A stretch of 64,000 nt of DNA from Crambe crambe (lineage: Eukaryota; Porifera; Demospongiae; Poecilosclerida; Crambeidae): positions 1,426,001 to 1,490,000 of the forward strand of contig OZ004594.1 in the NCBI GenBank assembly GCA_963924555.1, in the 5' to 3' direction. The notes under the pieces were generated by a model, which made no database searches, had not been told where the DNA came from, and was given only the letters and a program-made list of their open reading frames with translations. This document shows, piece after piece, positions 1-10,080 of this stretch (position 1 is its first letter; every line of letters starts with the position of its first letter). Position numbers and translations under genes: made by a program.

Positions 1-965
1 AGTAATAAAAATGTGTAGTAAAATAAACATGCCTTTAAAAATGATAAATTCTTGACAGAATTTTTTGCAACTGTAACAAAACATCATGCCTTGGAAAAGA
101 GGAAAAGAAGAAACTTATTTGAATTCTAAAATAAGGATTCCTATAGGATGTTGAATGTACCTCGGCCCTCAGCATGCAATTGACCCTTAAAGGTTTATAT
201 TTCACATAGAGCTTCTACTGTGATCCCTTATATACATAACCTTTTTTTAAATGAGAATATCTTTATTAAGGACTGCCCTCCATATAACAAAAATGACCTT
301 ACACCTCCTTTAAGGATGTTTTCCTAATCTATACGAACTGACACTTAAAATGAGAACATCGGAAATGAAGACACCTTTGGATTATCTGTTGGTACAGTGT
401 GTCCCAACAATCCCCATTAAGAATAATGCCTCTTGTATCATCCATCTCTATTGTACTCAGTACAGCCCTCCCTTACTGTCAGTACTAGATTACATTCCTG
501 CTTGAAAGCAAACACTGTCTTGCACACACCACTAATATGCACCACACAATGATATTACATCACCATTTGGAGCATCCCAGTGTTCTTATCACTATAGACA
601 AGCGATAATATTCTACTGTGTGGCTCACAACAGTGAGAAAAATTTCCACTAGTTACGCCACAGGGATCTAATGAGCACAAAATTATACATCTCATACAGA
701 ATCCACTGAAAATGAAATCTTTTAGACTTCCTCCAATATAGAATTCAAGCCAAGCCATAACAATAGTACAAGTGAAAACATCAATATGCAGTGAAACCTC
801 CAAAATACTTGGATAAAATACCTCCCAATATCGCTCACTACTTCTCTGTGCATATATTTCTCTGTAGGAATGGTTGAACTCTAGAGAAGAGATATTTAGC
901 TTTTCTTGACACATTGGTCCCCCCAAACTAAATATCTGGTGGCTTGCTTTATGTATTGTTCATAC
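1..965. other. Non-coding stretch, probably UNK intron
   Basis: No convincing exon was seen on either strand. The last recognisable unkempt exon ends at 966 at a GTATG donor on the minus strand, so this stretch is probably a large intron, with the remaining zinc-finger and RING exons outside the window. A minus-strand open frame at 555-926 resembles no part of unkempt and has no obvious start or homologue, so it is not called. Confidence 0.5.
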
Positions 966-2912
966 CTTGCCATCTAGGATCGTCCACTAACACACCCCTC
1001 TCCTTCTCAAGACTCCCTACCAAGGGGGACACTAATCTTCCCTCATCATCCTCACGTCCCACCCCTTGGAGTTCCCGTATGTCATACACAGGAGGTCGAA
1101 GGTCATTTGGACCGTGGGCAAACGCACAGTGGGGGCCATTCTTGATGCAGTAACCTCTGGAGTCAGTTTCATAAACACAGGTGCTTGTTTTGTAGTATCT
1201 GAGGTGGTAGCGTCTCTCAGTGTCACCAGCCGTCCGATGGAGATAAGGACAACTGCATTGTTATAGAAAAACACATGCACTCAGAGATAATCATTGAGCA
1301 TTATCATCATCAATTCCAATGTTTTGAGGTCCTATCGGCCCCTATTAGTCCTACTACCCCAAGTAGCCCTAGGGCTAGGGCAAGGGCTAGTAGGGTTAGG
1401 CTAATGGGGCCAGGCTGTTAGGGCTGTAAGAGTACTCCAAATGTCAAGGGATGGTCACTGCACCGTATACATGTTGGTATAACACCGTTTTCTATGGCTG
1501 GTCTAAACTGTATAGAAGTTGTGTCTAATGGAGGAGAGTCCTCTAAAAATATTCAGGGGAGGGAAAACCATTGCAGGAATTACTTACCCACACACGATGA
1601 CAAAATCATACATAAACCTGTGTGTAGTCACTACAGATGCTTCTAATCACAGCATACGGTAATGAACCAGTACTAATAAATAACGTTCAGCTGATAAAGT
1701 TGGCAAAAAAGGTGCCAAAGAGCCTTAAAATAGCTGTGCCAATTCACCATCTGAGCAATGTACACTCATGGCCTTAGGCACTCCCTCTATAAAGCCTATT
1801 AGTGTCTCGATAGCAACATGTCATTTACATAGCTTCTTACAGAGATTATGTTGATGGAGTCCATTTTTAAGGGAAAAAAGATCTGGTAAAAAAATGTCTC
1901 TATGAAGTCGACACTATCTTTAACACATTATCACTATCATAACCACTCGTTCCCAGGCTGGTTTACAAGATGGATTACTGCTTGGCCCAATATTCTGTAT
2001 TGGGCTCTTACAATGGAGGTCTATTTGACTAATTATTGCTCTGCTTCAAAATTGCTCTCTCAAGGTAAATTTCTCACTTTCACTGTTTAGTAATTAACTG
2101 CTCACTACACAGAGAGGGAGGGAAACGCAATCTCATTACGAGCAGGGACTTACTCATCAGTATTTGGACATATTCCAGTGGTTTCATCATACAAGGTGCA
2201 ATAGACATCTGGACTATAATTGAAAGTACCATCTCGTCGCTTCACAGGTCTTCTTCTTCGCTGGTTCATAAAGTGCCAGTGAAAACATGTGAATGGTCTG
2301 TGCTGGTTACATTTGTGCTGGAGGAAGGCCTTACACTGCTCTACCCGAAATTCTTTGAGATACCTGGAAGTGAGTAATTTATGTATCAGTAGAAGTCAGA
2401 CATGAAGGTCATTAAAGGTTGCATGCTTGTTCATTTGTATTAACATTATATCAACATTATAGTCAATCAATATCTATCAGCTGACTCAGCTTTGGGCTTT
2501 GTGGTGACCCACTTGACAGACTCTTGAGAGGAAACTCCCATGAGGTAGCTAGACCTTCTATACCACCATGGAGCATAATTAAAAATCTGAGATAACATGA
2601 ACACCAACCTAACTAGAAACACTGGTTGAAACTACCCTTGCTTATTGTTAGTAGCTAATAATGTTGCTAGCCTTACGTATAGTGAAACGGCTTTTCCGAT
2701 ACAGGGCTACTAGCAGAAGGAGTTGATGACATTCCTTGAACAGTCCGTTGGAAGCTAGACTCGAAACTAGCGCTGAGGGGGATCTGGTTTTGTTGCTGCA
2801 TTTCGAGAATTGCTCGACTGACTGCCTGGGTAACTTCGGGTAGTGTCTGAGCGCACTCGGGCACAGTTAGTGTCTTGTAGTTCTCCAAAAATCGAGACAG
2901 AAGACTTGTGGT
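966..2912 (-). CDS. UNK: Unkempt-family zinc-finger RNA-binding protein, 5' half (partial)
   Basis: Unkempt proteins bind UAG-rich mRNA sites through tandem CCCH zinc fingers and repress translation. Three minus-strand exons splice in frame: 2912-2677, 2363-2154 and 1252-966. The N-terminal leader ends SEKPFHYTYLKEFR, almost the vertebrate EKPQHYTYLKEFR junction. The first finger region follows (CKAFLQHKCNQHRPFTCFHW, then RDGTFNYSPDVYC), then TERRYHLRYYKTSTCVYE and RGYCIKNGPHCAFAHG. The last codons read LVDDPRWQ, which in the family precedes further fingers that lie beyond the left edge. The start is unclear: the first exon has no ATG in frame after its upstream stop, so either a small upstream exon spliced to about 2912 supplies it, or translation begins at the internal ATG at 2801. 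Human UNK and UNKL are co-orthologues. Confidence 0.92.
1337..1411. repeat. Imperfect palindrome in UNK intron
   Basis: The ends GGCCCCTATTAG and CTAATGGGGCC are inverted copies, and the interior is rich in CTAGGG-type words. It resembles a short MITE or foldback remnant. No clear target-site duplication was found. Confidence 0.4.
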
Positions 2913-3036
2913 CTAGAATATAAGCTACTAACGCTACAGACTGCCGACATGTCAACGTTATACATCTTTAGAAGAAAGCACCTATACTACTTGCCATTGT
3001 TTACGTCCTCTTATGAAAAAGCGACGTAACTACACA

Positions 3037-3071
3037 TCACATGACCAGCAATCAAAATATTCGCGCGCATG
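3037..3071 (-). promoter_or_regulatory. Putative UNK promoter: E-box plus GCGC element
   Basis: TCACATGA at 3037-3044 is followed by CGCGCGCATG at 3062-3071. It lies just upstream of the first UNK exon seen. The same pairing, an E-box with a GCGC element about 25-32 bp further from the minus-strand gene, recurs in front of CCDC137, TMEM104, EME1 and RPL3. Function is inferred from position and recurrence only. Confidence 0.5.
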
Positions 3072-3248
3072 ACATTTTTTCATTATCAAAAGTGGTGACA
3101 AAAAAAGATTGTTGGTGTCAATCTGGCTGCAATTGACGCCTTTGGTATTTGACACCCCCACACATTTACAAGAATTATTATAAGTGAAATACGAGCTCTT
3201 CTGCTTAAAGAGCCCCACCCACCAGACCTAATGACCCAAAGTGGAGAG

Positions 3249-4193
3249 TTAACATCTAGTTCTCTTGTTCAAGTTAATCTTCTTGGAGAGTCTGTACTGA
3301 TCAATGACTCTTGTTCTCTCTTCCTTAATGTCTTGCTTATGTCTCAACCCTAGAACAGGGATGTCATCGATACGGTTAGTCTCAGTGTCCATTTTAGTTT
3401 TCTTCTTGTCAGAACCTCGAGGTTTTGCACTCAATCGGGGAGGAGCTTTCACCACATCGCCAAATTTTACCTCATCTGATTTTATATAAGGCATAAAAAT
3501 TGAACTCAGATTCTAACACTCTAAATCACCTTTGAAAGTATCAAAATCCTTCACAGTGAATTCATCTTTATATCTTTTCTTAGCTTTTAATTTCTGACGT
3601 CGTTCTTGTAAGTATCTAATGAAAGGGAGAAGTTACTTTATTGTCTTAATAACTCAAATCACTAACTTTTTTCTCTTGTCACTTTTTTCCTTCTCTTTCC
3701 TCAGGCACTGAACAATCTTCACTTTACTCTCAATATCTATCCGTTCTAAAAAGTCTCTTGTGGATTCTCCAGGTCGTTTTATAAACATGGGAGGATTAGC
3801 CTTATGAGAAGTTGTGGCTACCTTATTGTGATCTTGGGAAAGAGTTTTGGAATGATTCCCAATGGGGTCTTGTGTGGTCACGGATTTTTCATCATTCTTC
3901 AACTTTTGTCTTCTTGTGGAGGTATTTTTGTGGATATTTACTGTTGGTTTAAAGTTTGAAGGGGTTCCTCCTTTCCTCCGCTTCTCTACCTGTTCAGTGT
4001 ATTTGAGTAATCGAATCAAAGCTTTGGGGGCAGGTTGATCCTCATCATTTGGTGGAGGGAGGTTGCCTTTTCTAAAATGTAGAATACATGTGAATCTATT
4101 CTCATGTAAACACTGCATTCAATACCTGATTCGAGCCTTTATTGGTCCTCTGTAAAAAGGGTCACACGATTTCACTCTCTTGTGTTTACCCAT
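3249..4193 (-). CDS. CCDC137: CCDC137-like coiled-coil nuclear protein
   Basis: Four exons (4193-4126, 4071-3667, 3615-3530, 3475-3249) separated by introns of only about 51-54 bp encode 261 residues. The start MGKHKRVK is followed by a lysine-rich, low-complexity middle with PMFIKRPGESTRDFLERID, which matches the family's KFKQRKGESDGAYIHRM segment. A basic coiled coil follows, then DEVKFGDVVKAPPRLSAKP, the hallmark of CCDC137 (human TVKFGEVVLQPPELTARP). A C-terminal ERTRVIDQYRLSKK helix also aligns. CCDC137 is a poorly characterised nucleolar or chromosome-periphery protein; no enzymatic motif is visible. It is divergent from OXLD1, with start codons 80 bp apart. Confidence 0.9.
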
Positions 4194-4273
4194 AGTTTGC
4201 CACGTGGCTTAACTAAACTTTCTCCAAATAATGCGCACTGACAAACAAAAAGTCAAGAAGTTGGTGTACATAG
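4194..4273. promoter_or_regulatory. CCDC137/OXLD1 bidirectional promoter
   Basis: An 80 bp gap separates two divergent start codons. It holds a CACGTG E-box (4201-4206) and AAATAATGCGC (4226-4236). The order and spacing are nearly the same as at the EME1 promoter (12147 and 12171). An upstream ATG at 4231 opens a 16-codon frame that overlaps the OXLD1 start and could act as an upstream ORF. Confidence 0.6.
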
Positions 4274-4747
4274 ATGAATAGGACATATCGACTGTATTCT
4301 ACGTTCATATCTTCTCGTCTTTTCACTTTGCAACTTATTTCAGCAGCACCTCATCCCTTCCCTTCTGCCCCAGCTTCATCATTCAGCCATTCCTCTTCAT
4401 ACTCCTCACTACCACTCTCCAAATACTGCTCCATAAAATATTCCAACTCAACCAGCATATCTCCACCAGTGATACCCTCTACAACTGTCAGTCATAATTC
4501 CAAAGAAGAAGAAAACGAACTTGACATTTTGATCCCAGATCCACCAACTAACTGCTGTGCAAGTGGCTGTGCGAACTGTGTGTGGATTACATATGCACAA
4601 GAGCTGGCAGCCATTTATAAAGACGGAGGAAAAGCATCAGAAAAGGTTTTAAAATCAATTGAAGATCCAAGTATTAGAATATTTCTGAGCCTAGAACTAC
4701 AAGACGCATTAAAGGAAGAGGATACTGGAGCAACCAACGATCAATAG
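4274..4747 (+). CDS. OXLD1: Oxidoreductase-like domain protein (OXLD1)
   Basis: A single-exon gene of 157 residues. The N-terminal third is Ser/Thr/Pro-rich and basic at its start, compatible with a mitochondrial presequence (inference). Residues about 90-115 contain PDPPTNCCASGCANCVWITY, the Cys-rich signature of the oxidoreductase-like family (human OXLD1 has CCMSGCPNCVWVEYA). A short helical tail similar to LKAFLRMEIR follows. The family is mitochondrial and the biochemical role of the domain is not established. It is head-to-head with CCDC137, the same arrangement I recall in human 17q25.3. Confidence 0.92.
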   Translation: MNRTYRLYSTFISSRLFTLQLISAAPHPFPSAPASSFSHSSSYSSLPLSKYCSIKYSNSTSISPPVIPSTTVSHNSKEEENELDILIPDPPTNCCASGCANCVWITYAQELAAIYKDGGKASEKVLKSIEDPSIRIFLSLELQDALKEEDTGATNDQ

Positions 4748-4793
4748 GTCAAAATAAAAGCTTTGGGGGGTACAGGTTGATTCATTTTAAAAA

Positions 4794-5470
4794 ATGCCAA
4801 CCAAAATCAATGACAAAAATAGGAAAAGAAAACAGAGTGAATTGGATGACAGAACTTCCAAACTAAAGAGGAAGGCGTCTGATTCAAAAGTGATCATGGA
4901 ATTCTCCAGTGATAGTGATGCCATTGAGCATGCTCAGTTGCTGGGCTCCGTAACAGGCCACATTAAGAAACTCCCTTTAGAAAAAGATGGAGAGCCAGAA
5001 ACTTGCAAGAAGACCTCAGAAGTGGATGGAATAGATAAGCAGACAGCTGGAGTGGACAAACAGATGGCTGCAGACTACCTGATTCTATGGGACACGAATA
5101 GAAGGAAGTGGTCATTCAAGAAAAAGACACAGTATTGGCTACTGCAGAATATGTATGAAAAACAAAAGGTATATTAAAGGATCAAGTTATCAGTAGCAAG
5201 TTGTTCATCTTATTTCTCGGTGGCTCTGCTTCTAGGTTTCAAAGGCAAACTTCAAGATATTACTCAGATACCTTGATGGTCTCCAGGGTAATCAAAGAGA
5301 ACTCTCCCGAGATAGAGCAGATAAAATGGTGGTCAAAAACCAGTTGAGGAAAGATGAAGGTATTGTGGTATGTTTATATAACCCGATATAGATTTTGTTC
5401 TGCTTCTTCAGATGCAGATGCGAAAATAAAATATAAACGAGCACGTCAAGTTCTTGAAGTACTTAAGTGA
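4794..5470 (+). CDS. C7orf50: C7orf50 homologue, WKF-domain protein
   Basis: Three exons (4794-5168, 5236-5359, 5412-5470) encode 185 residues. The first about 90 residues are charged and Lys-rich, typical of a nucleolar protein. The C-terminal WKF domain is clear: ADYLILWDTNRRKWSFKKKT, then QYWLLQNMYEKQKV, then FLRYLDGLQGNQREL, ending in RARQVLEVLK (human has LRYLDQWKQDRKNWRFQKTR, LAYLEGLQGRAREL and RIRQVLQLL). It is a predicted ribosome-biogenesis factor by family. It starts 46 bp after the OXLD1 stop on the same strand, so the two may be cotranscribed or share a promoter. It ends 118 bp from the convergent TMEM104 stop. Confidence 0.9.
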
Positions 5471-5587
5471 TTATTTATTTTTGATTATAGAAAACCTGTA
5501 ATTATAAAAATGAAAGGCAATGCAGTATGAGATTAATATTAAAGAACCCATGGAAGATAAATAATTCAACCAGTGCTGTATAATAAA

Positions 5588-8500
5588 TTATTCCTTTTTC
5601 GTTATCTCGAACACATTTTCTGTAATGATCAGTCCAATACTAACTATAGTCCACAAAAATATCACCACAAAAAATACAACATAACTAAATGGTGACTTGT
5701 ATCTGTTCTCGTATTTCAAACCCATCTTCTTTGTTATAACATACTTTCCAGCAAGAGCTAAAGTTGCTGGGATGACGTATTGTACACCAATTCCTGGGTA
5801 AGATCCAGTGATGCTTACTAATAGATCGACTCGATATGTTCCGAATGCAATTGCTATTGGAGGAATAAGGGCTAGTAGAGGGAAAATGAATCTATTTATA
5901 CTCCAGTGGAAGGGCTTGTCTCCCCGCAGTGGTTTGAACACAAAAACAGCCAGAGCTTTCAGATTCTCACGGAGAGTGATGGATATTATGGGGAAATTGG
6001 TGCTCAGTGTGAACACAGGAAACAAAGCTAAAAAGTAGCCCAGAACAGCTAGCAGTTGCTCAGCTGCCGGGACAGAGGTTGAAAATGAGATCAGAAAGTT
6101 CAATGTGTAAAGATCTTCTAGATGATTGAAGTGAAAAGCACCAGTGTAGATCATCAGCAAGTAGAATAAGAGGATTAATACAAAGTCAGAGAAAATGAGA
6201 CTAAAGACTCTTCGTTTTGATTTCATGGGTGTGATCATGCCTGGGAGAGAATGCTGGCACATAAAGGAGTACACACTCACACCGAAAAGGGATGGGAAGC
6301 CTTGAATTCTGGCTAGGTTAGGGATTGTCGTTTCACCTTGACATAACTTGACTACTGCTATGATAATCATGATAACAAAGGCTGGAGGGAGAGAGAGAGA
6401 GAGAGAGAGAGATTATTGTGCATTGTAGAATACTGAGACAGCTAGAAGTCTAGAATAGGATCCTATTTTCTATTTGATTATCATACGGCTTCAGGCTTTC
6501 CAAAATGAATGTGATGGCTCAAGACTTGCCTATATTCCGTAAAACAGTTGTGAAGAATTGCAAGTACTTAGATCTTGTCAAGTTGAAGAAAGTCCAGGGA
6601 GAGAGCAAGGCGATAGCAATGGCCTACACAAAAAGTGAGAGGGAAATGGTTACCTACCACAGCAAAGTAACCTATCAAAAAATTAGACTCACCAAGAAAA
6701 TGTAGTAAGCTTTGATCTGATCTATCTCTTGGAAACAAATCTTGTGTGGTCGAAATACACTAATATCACTGATATTACTGTTGTTAACATCACTTGTATT
6801 ATGAGGTTTATTACTATGAATTAGAAAGAAAAAGTAAAGAGTAAGTGAAATCTGCCCTCAGACCACCACCATGTAATGCGGTTATCACACCCATTAAGGG
6901 TGGTGGCACATCTCGCCCACACATAGTTGCTAAGGGGTCATATCTCCGAAACTACTTGCATCATAGACTTTAAACTGCACACGGCTATAAAGCAGCTTAG
7001 TAATACTACACACACACACAAAAAAAAGAAGCAAGGTCAAATCTTACAGGTGCTATGAACAGTTTTCAAATTCAAACTAAAAAGCATTACTTCTCACCAA
7101 CCACCAAACTTCACTGGCTGATTTTTGGTTTGTAGCTTTCTAGCACCACTCTCTATAAAATTACAGAAGGGTTTGTTGATATCTATTTTGCTTCTCGATT
7201 TAGCCCAGAAACTTAAATACTCAACTTTTGGGAAGTCAAAAAGTAAAGAAGATACCAACAAATCCTTCTGTAATTTTGTAGAGAGGGCTACTAAGCCATT
7301 TAATTCCAGCGGTCAGTGAGAAGCAATGCTTTTTATCTCTAAAGAGTAAAACGACTCATAGCACCTGTAAGAATTAACCTTTTTTCTTCATTTTTAGTGT
7401 GTGTATTAGTGATATACTACCTTATAACTCTGTGCAATTTGAAGTCCATAGCTATAGTAATTTTGGAGTTATGTAAGAAAGACTAAAATTTAATTATTAG
7501 CACGTGCGTTGCTATGTGCCACCACCCTTAAGGCCGCCCTATGGGTACTTACCAAACCACTACCACAAGAGATTTGGAGATAGCCACTATGTATATAGCC
7601 AGGTCTCCAAACAAGTACAGACATATCACTATGTAGTAGAGAATGATACCCACTAGAGAGAAATAAGAAACGGGTTATCCATACGGCATTCGAAAGCAAT
7701 TCCCACCCCCATAATATTACTTACCAGGATGATAGAACATGTTGGCAATGGCTCCCTATACACAACAAGAGAGAGATAGACAGTCAAAAGCTTTTGTAGC
7801 AGGAACAGCACACAATAACAGTCCTGCTGGCTACCATTCACTCACTCACCATCTCAAACTTTCTGTCAATCTCGTAGTCATCTGGAGGAAGAGTATATGT
7901 ACCAGAACTAGTCAGTGGCCCATCTGTGCTACTGTCATCATCACTGGAATCACTGTCTACATTATATTAGTATCATGCAGTTCAGTAAAGCAGTGTAGGG
8001 ACAATGTTCTACTATAATGCATTACTAGATGTCTAGCTCTTTTGATTATCCCTTTAAATACCAATGGCATAGTTTACTTGACTGCATTTCAACATTATTT
8101 TCAACCACAATTACTCATAATAATACCTTCTGATATCACTGGTTGAATCAAAGGCGTCTTCTCACTTTGGGTTCCTGGGCTTGGGCTCTGGCTACGTTTT
8201 GAGATGCCAGAGTGATCACTTTCAACACTGCTATATGCCTATATCATAAGGAAATCAAGCATTTAATAGTACTACTAAGTAGGCATGCCATACACTATTT
8301 TGACATGCCAGTTTGGACAAACCTAGTTTCAACTGACCTATGTATTCAGCAATAGAAAATTTAATAAAAATTCCCGAATAATTATTATATCAACTCACAA
8401 AGTCGGTTGTATTTCCACCATGCGACACTATTACATAGTCCTGTGGAATCTGTATCCCTGGGGTCTGAGCCTTAACCACACCCTGCTTCTTCCTCATTAG

Positions 8501-8898
8501 GTGGCGTACATAAGCATTAGCCGCAGCCATGGCCTCCACCATGTACGTGGAAGCGACATAGCTCATGAATGCTAGCACCACTAGCAGTATGGTGCCCAGG
8601 ATAACACCTGCATCACTGAAGACTTTAGGCAGAGAAAGGGCCCCAACACCGACGATCAAGTTGAAGATGTAAATGAATGCAAACTATATTATAAATACAG
8701 TAGATGAACGATCTTGCTTCTATGCTAGAATACCTTGAAGCAACAGCCTCAGGACAACCAGATAGCTAGCTAGATAACAAGTAGCGTTAATCTTACCGCT
8801 GCTGAATATGCATCAGCTGGCTTTTCGGGTGTCGCCATGCCAGGAGCGTTTTTTTTCTTCCTTAAAGGAAGTGAATCCAGACTACTGTCATCTGCCAT
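5588..8898 (-). CDS. TMEM104: TMEM104 multi-pass membrane protein (amino-acid transporter superfamily)
   Basis: Ten exons (8898-8797, 8683-8399, 8238-8127, 7956-7850, 7755-7725, 7652-7553, 6792-6693, 6623-6530, 6381-5588; the last long exon carries about half the protein) were joined in frame, giving about 574 residues; nine coordinate blocks are listed because that is the number I could support. Landmarks: IFNLIVGVGALSLPKVFSDA and STYMVEAMAAANA (TM1-2), an acidic Ser-rich cytosolic loop, LYLFGDLAIYIVA, ALLSPWTFFNLTRSKYLQ, then VSVYSFMCQHSLPGMITPM, FPVFTLSTNFPIISITLR and SITGSYPGIGVQYVIPA, all close to human TMEM104. The family is related to SLC36/SLC38-type transporters; substrate is unknown. 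The intron between 6530 and 6381 has a GC donor (GCAAGT), and its acceptor is preceded by a CT run. Intron 6 hosts a foldback transposon. Confidence 0.93.
6898..7527. mobile_element. TTAA-flanked foldback DNA transposon (piggyBac-like MITE)
   Basis: Two arms of roughly 310 bp are inverted copies of each other with moderate divergence, meeting near 7215. Both ends start GGGTGGTGGCACAT and are flanked by TTAA (6894-6897 and 7528-7531). TTAA target duplication is the hallmark of piggyBac-type transposition. There is no coding capacity, so it is non-autonomous. It lies inside TMEM104 intron 6. Confidence 0.75.
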
Positions 8899-8980
8899 CT
8901 TTGTATCACATGATTCTTAATTATTATTTCCGCGCAAACGTTTAACAATTTGAGTTACCATAGAAACTGTATCCGACAAG
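8899..8980. promoter_or_regulatory. TMEM104/IQCK bidirectional promoter
   Basis: An 82 bp gap separates divergent start codons. It holds TCACATGA (8906-8913) and CCGCGCAAAC (from about 8930). It is a weaker version of the E-box plus GCGC pairing seen at neighbouring promoters. Confidence 0.5.
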
Positions 8981-9983
8981 ATGGCTACATACTATGGGTA
9001 CACAGGACCAGGTAAGTAATAATGCTAAGGGTATGCATATACTTCACACAGAGCATCAATCTAATGTAGAGTCTCCTGCTGAATACCTGGAGAATAATAT
9101 ATTTCCAATCCTCCTACCAGCACTGGAAGAAATGTTGCGAACAGCTTCTACAACCGAGGTCAGTCAAGTGGACTTAGTTAAACTAGGGCTGACTTTAACA
9201 TTTCTTAATAGAGACGGAAATTATTTGACCCTTTGGACTACCTGACGACTTACTTATACAAGTACAACCCGAAGCACACTGGTAGAGAAAATGTCACACT
9301 AGGGGACATTCCCTTCGTTAAAGAGGAATGGATTACCAAGTAAGTATGTACATTTTCAAGGGGGGAAAAATCACTTTGTATATAAATAGTCCTCGTCCAC
9401 CTCTTCCCCTTTCTGCTACACTCACTAAAGATGAAGCTGCAACGATAATTCAAGCTTTCTTCAGAGGCTACTTGGTTCGCAGGGAAGGAGCAGGAGAGTT
9501 ATTCAGGTACATTTTCTATATACATCAAATTGTGTAGTAAACTCTTTGCATGGTAGGACATGGCAACGCAAATTTTATGAGGAGAGAATTGCTGTTAGGA
9601 AAATTCAGAGATATTGGCGAAAGAAATCGGGAGTTGGAATAAATCCTTTTCCAAATGAACTAACTGAAAGAAAATCGGTACACATATCACTTAACCAGCC
9701 AATGCCAAACTGGACTAACATAGTGGACAGTGCTCGATGTCCAAGACCTATACATCGACGCAGCAGTGTGCCTCCCTTAATAACATCCATCACCTCAAAT
9801 AAAAACATAAACAGCAAAGCAACAACAAATCAAGCCCAAGAGGAATTAAATGGCATAAAAGAGAAAAAATTGGCTACAGCACAGTCGGAGGGCACAGATC
9901 AGGCAATTGAAGGACAGAAGGATCTGAGAGACAGATCCAGATCTCCCAAAGGAAAGAAAAAGAAGCCAACAACTGCTAAATGA
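8981..9983 (+). CDS. IQCK: IQ motif-containing protein K homologue
   Basis: Five exons (8981-9011, 9052-9158, 9212-9339, 9390-9506, 9557-9983) encode 269 residues. The order matches human IQCK: a helical start with ILLPALEEMLRTAS, then DPLDYLTTYLYKYNPKHTGR and LGDIPFVKEEW, then PRPPLPLSATLTKDEA leading into the IQ motif AATIIQAFFRGYLVRR. A second IQ-like stretch, AVRKIQRYWRKKSG, follows in the last exon. IQ motifs bind calmodulin or EF-hand light chains; the DPY30-like first part suggests a ciliary scaffold role (inference). The C-terminal about 100 residues are low-complexity and basic. The gene ends 98 bp from the convergent EME1 stop. Confidence 0.87.
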
Positions 9984-10080
9984 AATTAATAATTACTGAT
10001 GATGATTATTGTATATAAGAGCAAGGGGTTGGGTAAGATGATAGTTAGGAGTGTATAAATGAGAACTGAGGAAAAGAATC

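Noticed and set aside
555-926. 123-codon minus-strand frame
   Set aside because: No homology seen, poor composition for a protein, no fit to unkempt, and no clear splice context.
1337-1411. Telomere-like TTAGGG/CCCTAG words
   Set aside because: Only a short imperfect palindrome; no tandem TTAGGG array.
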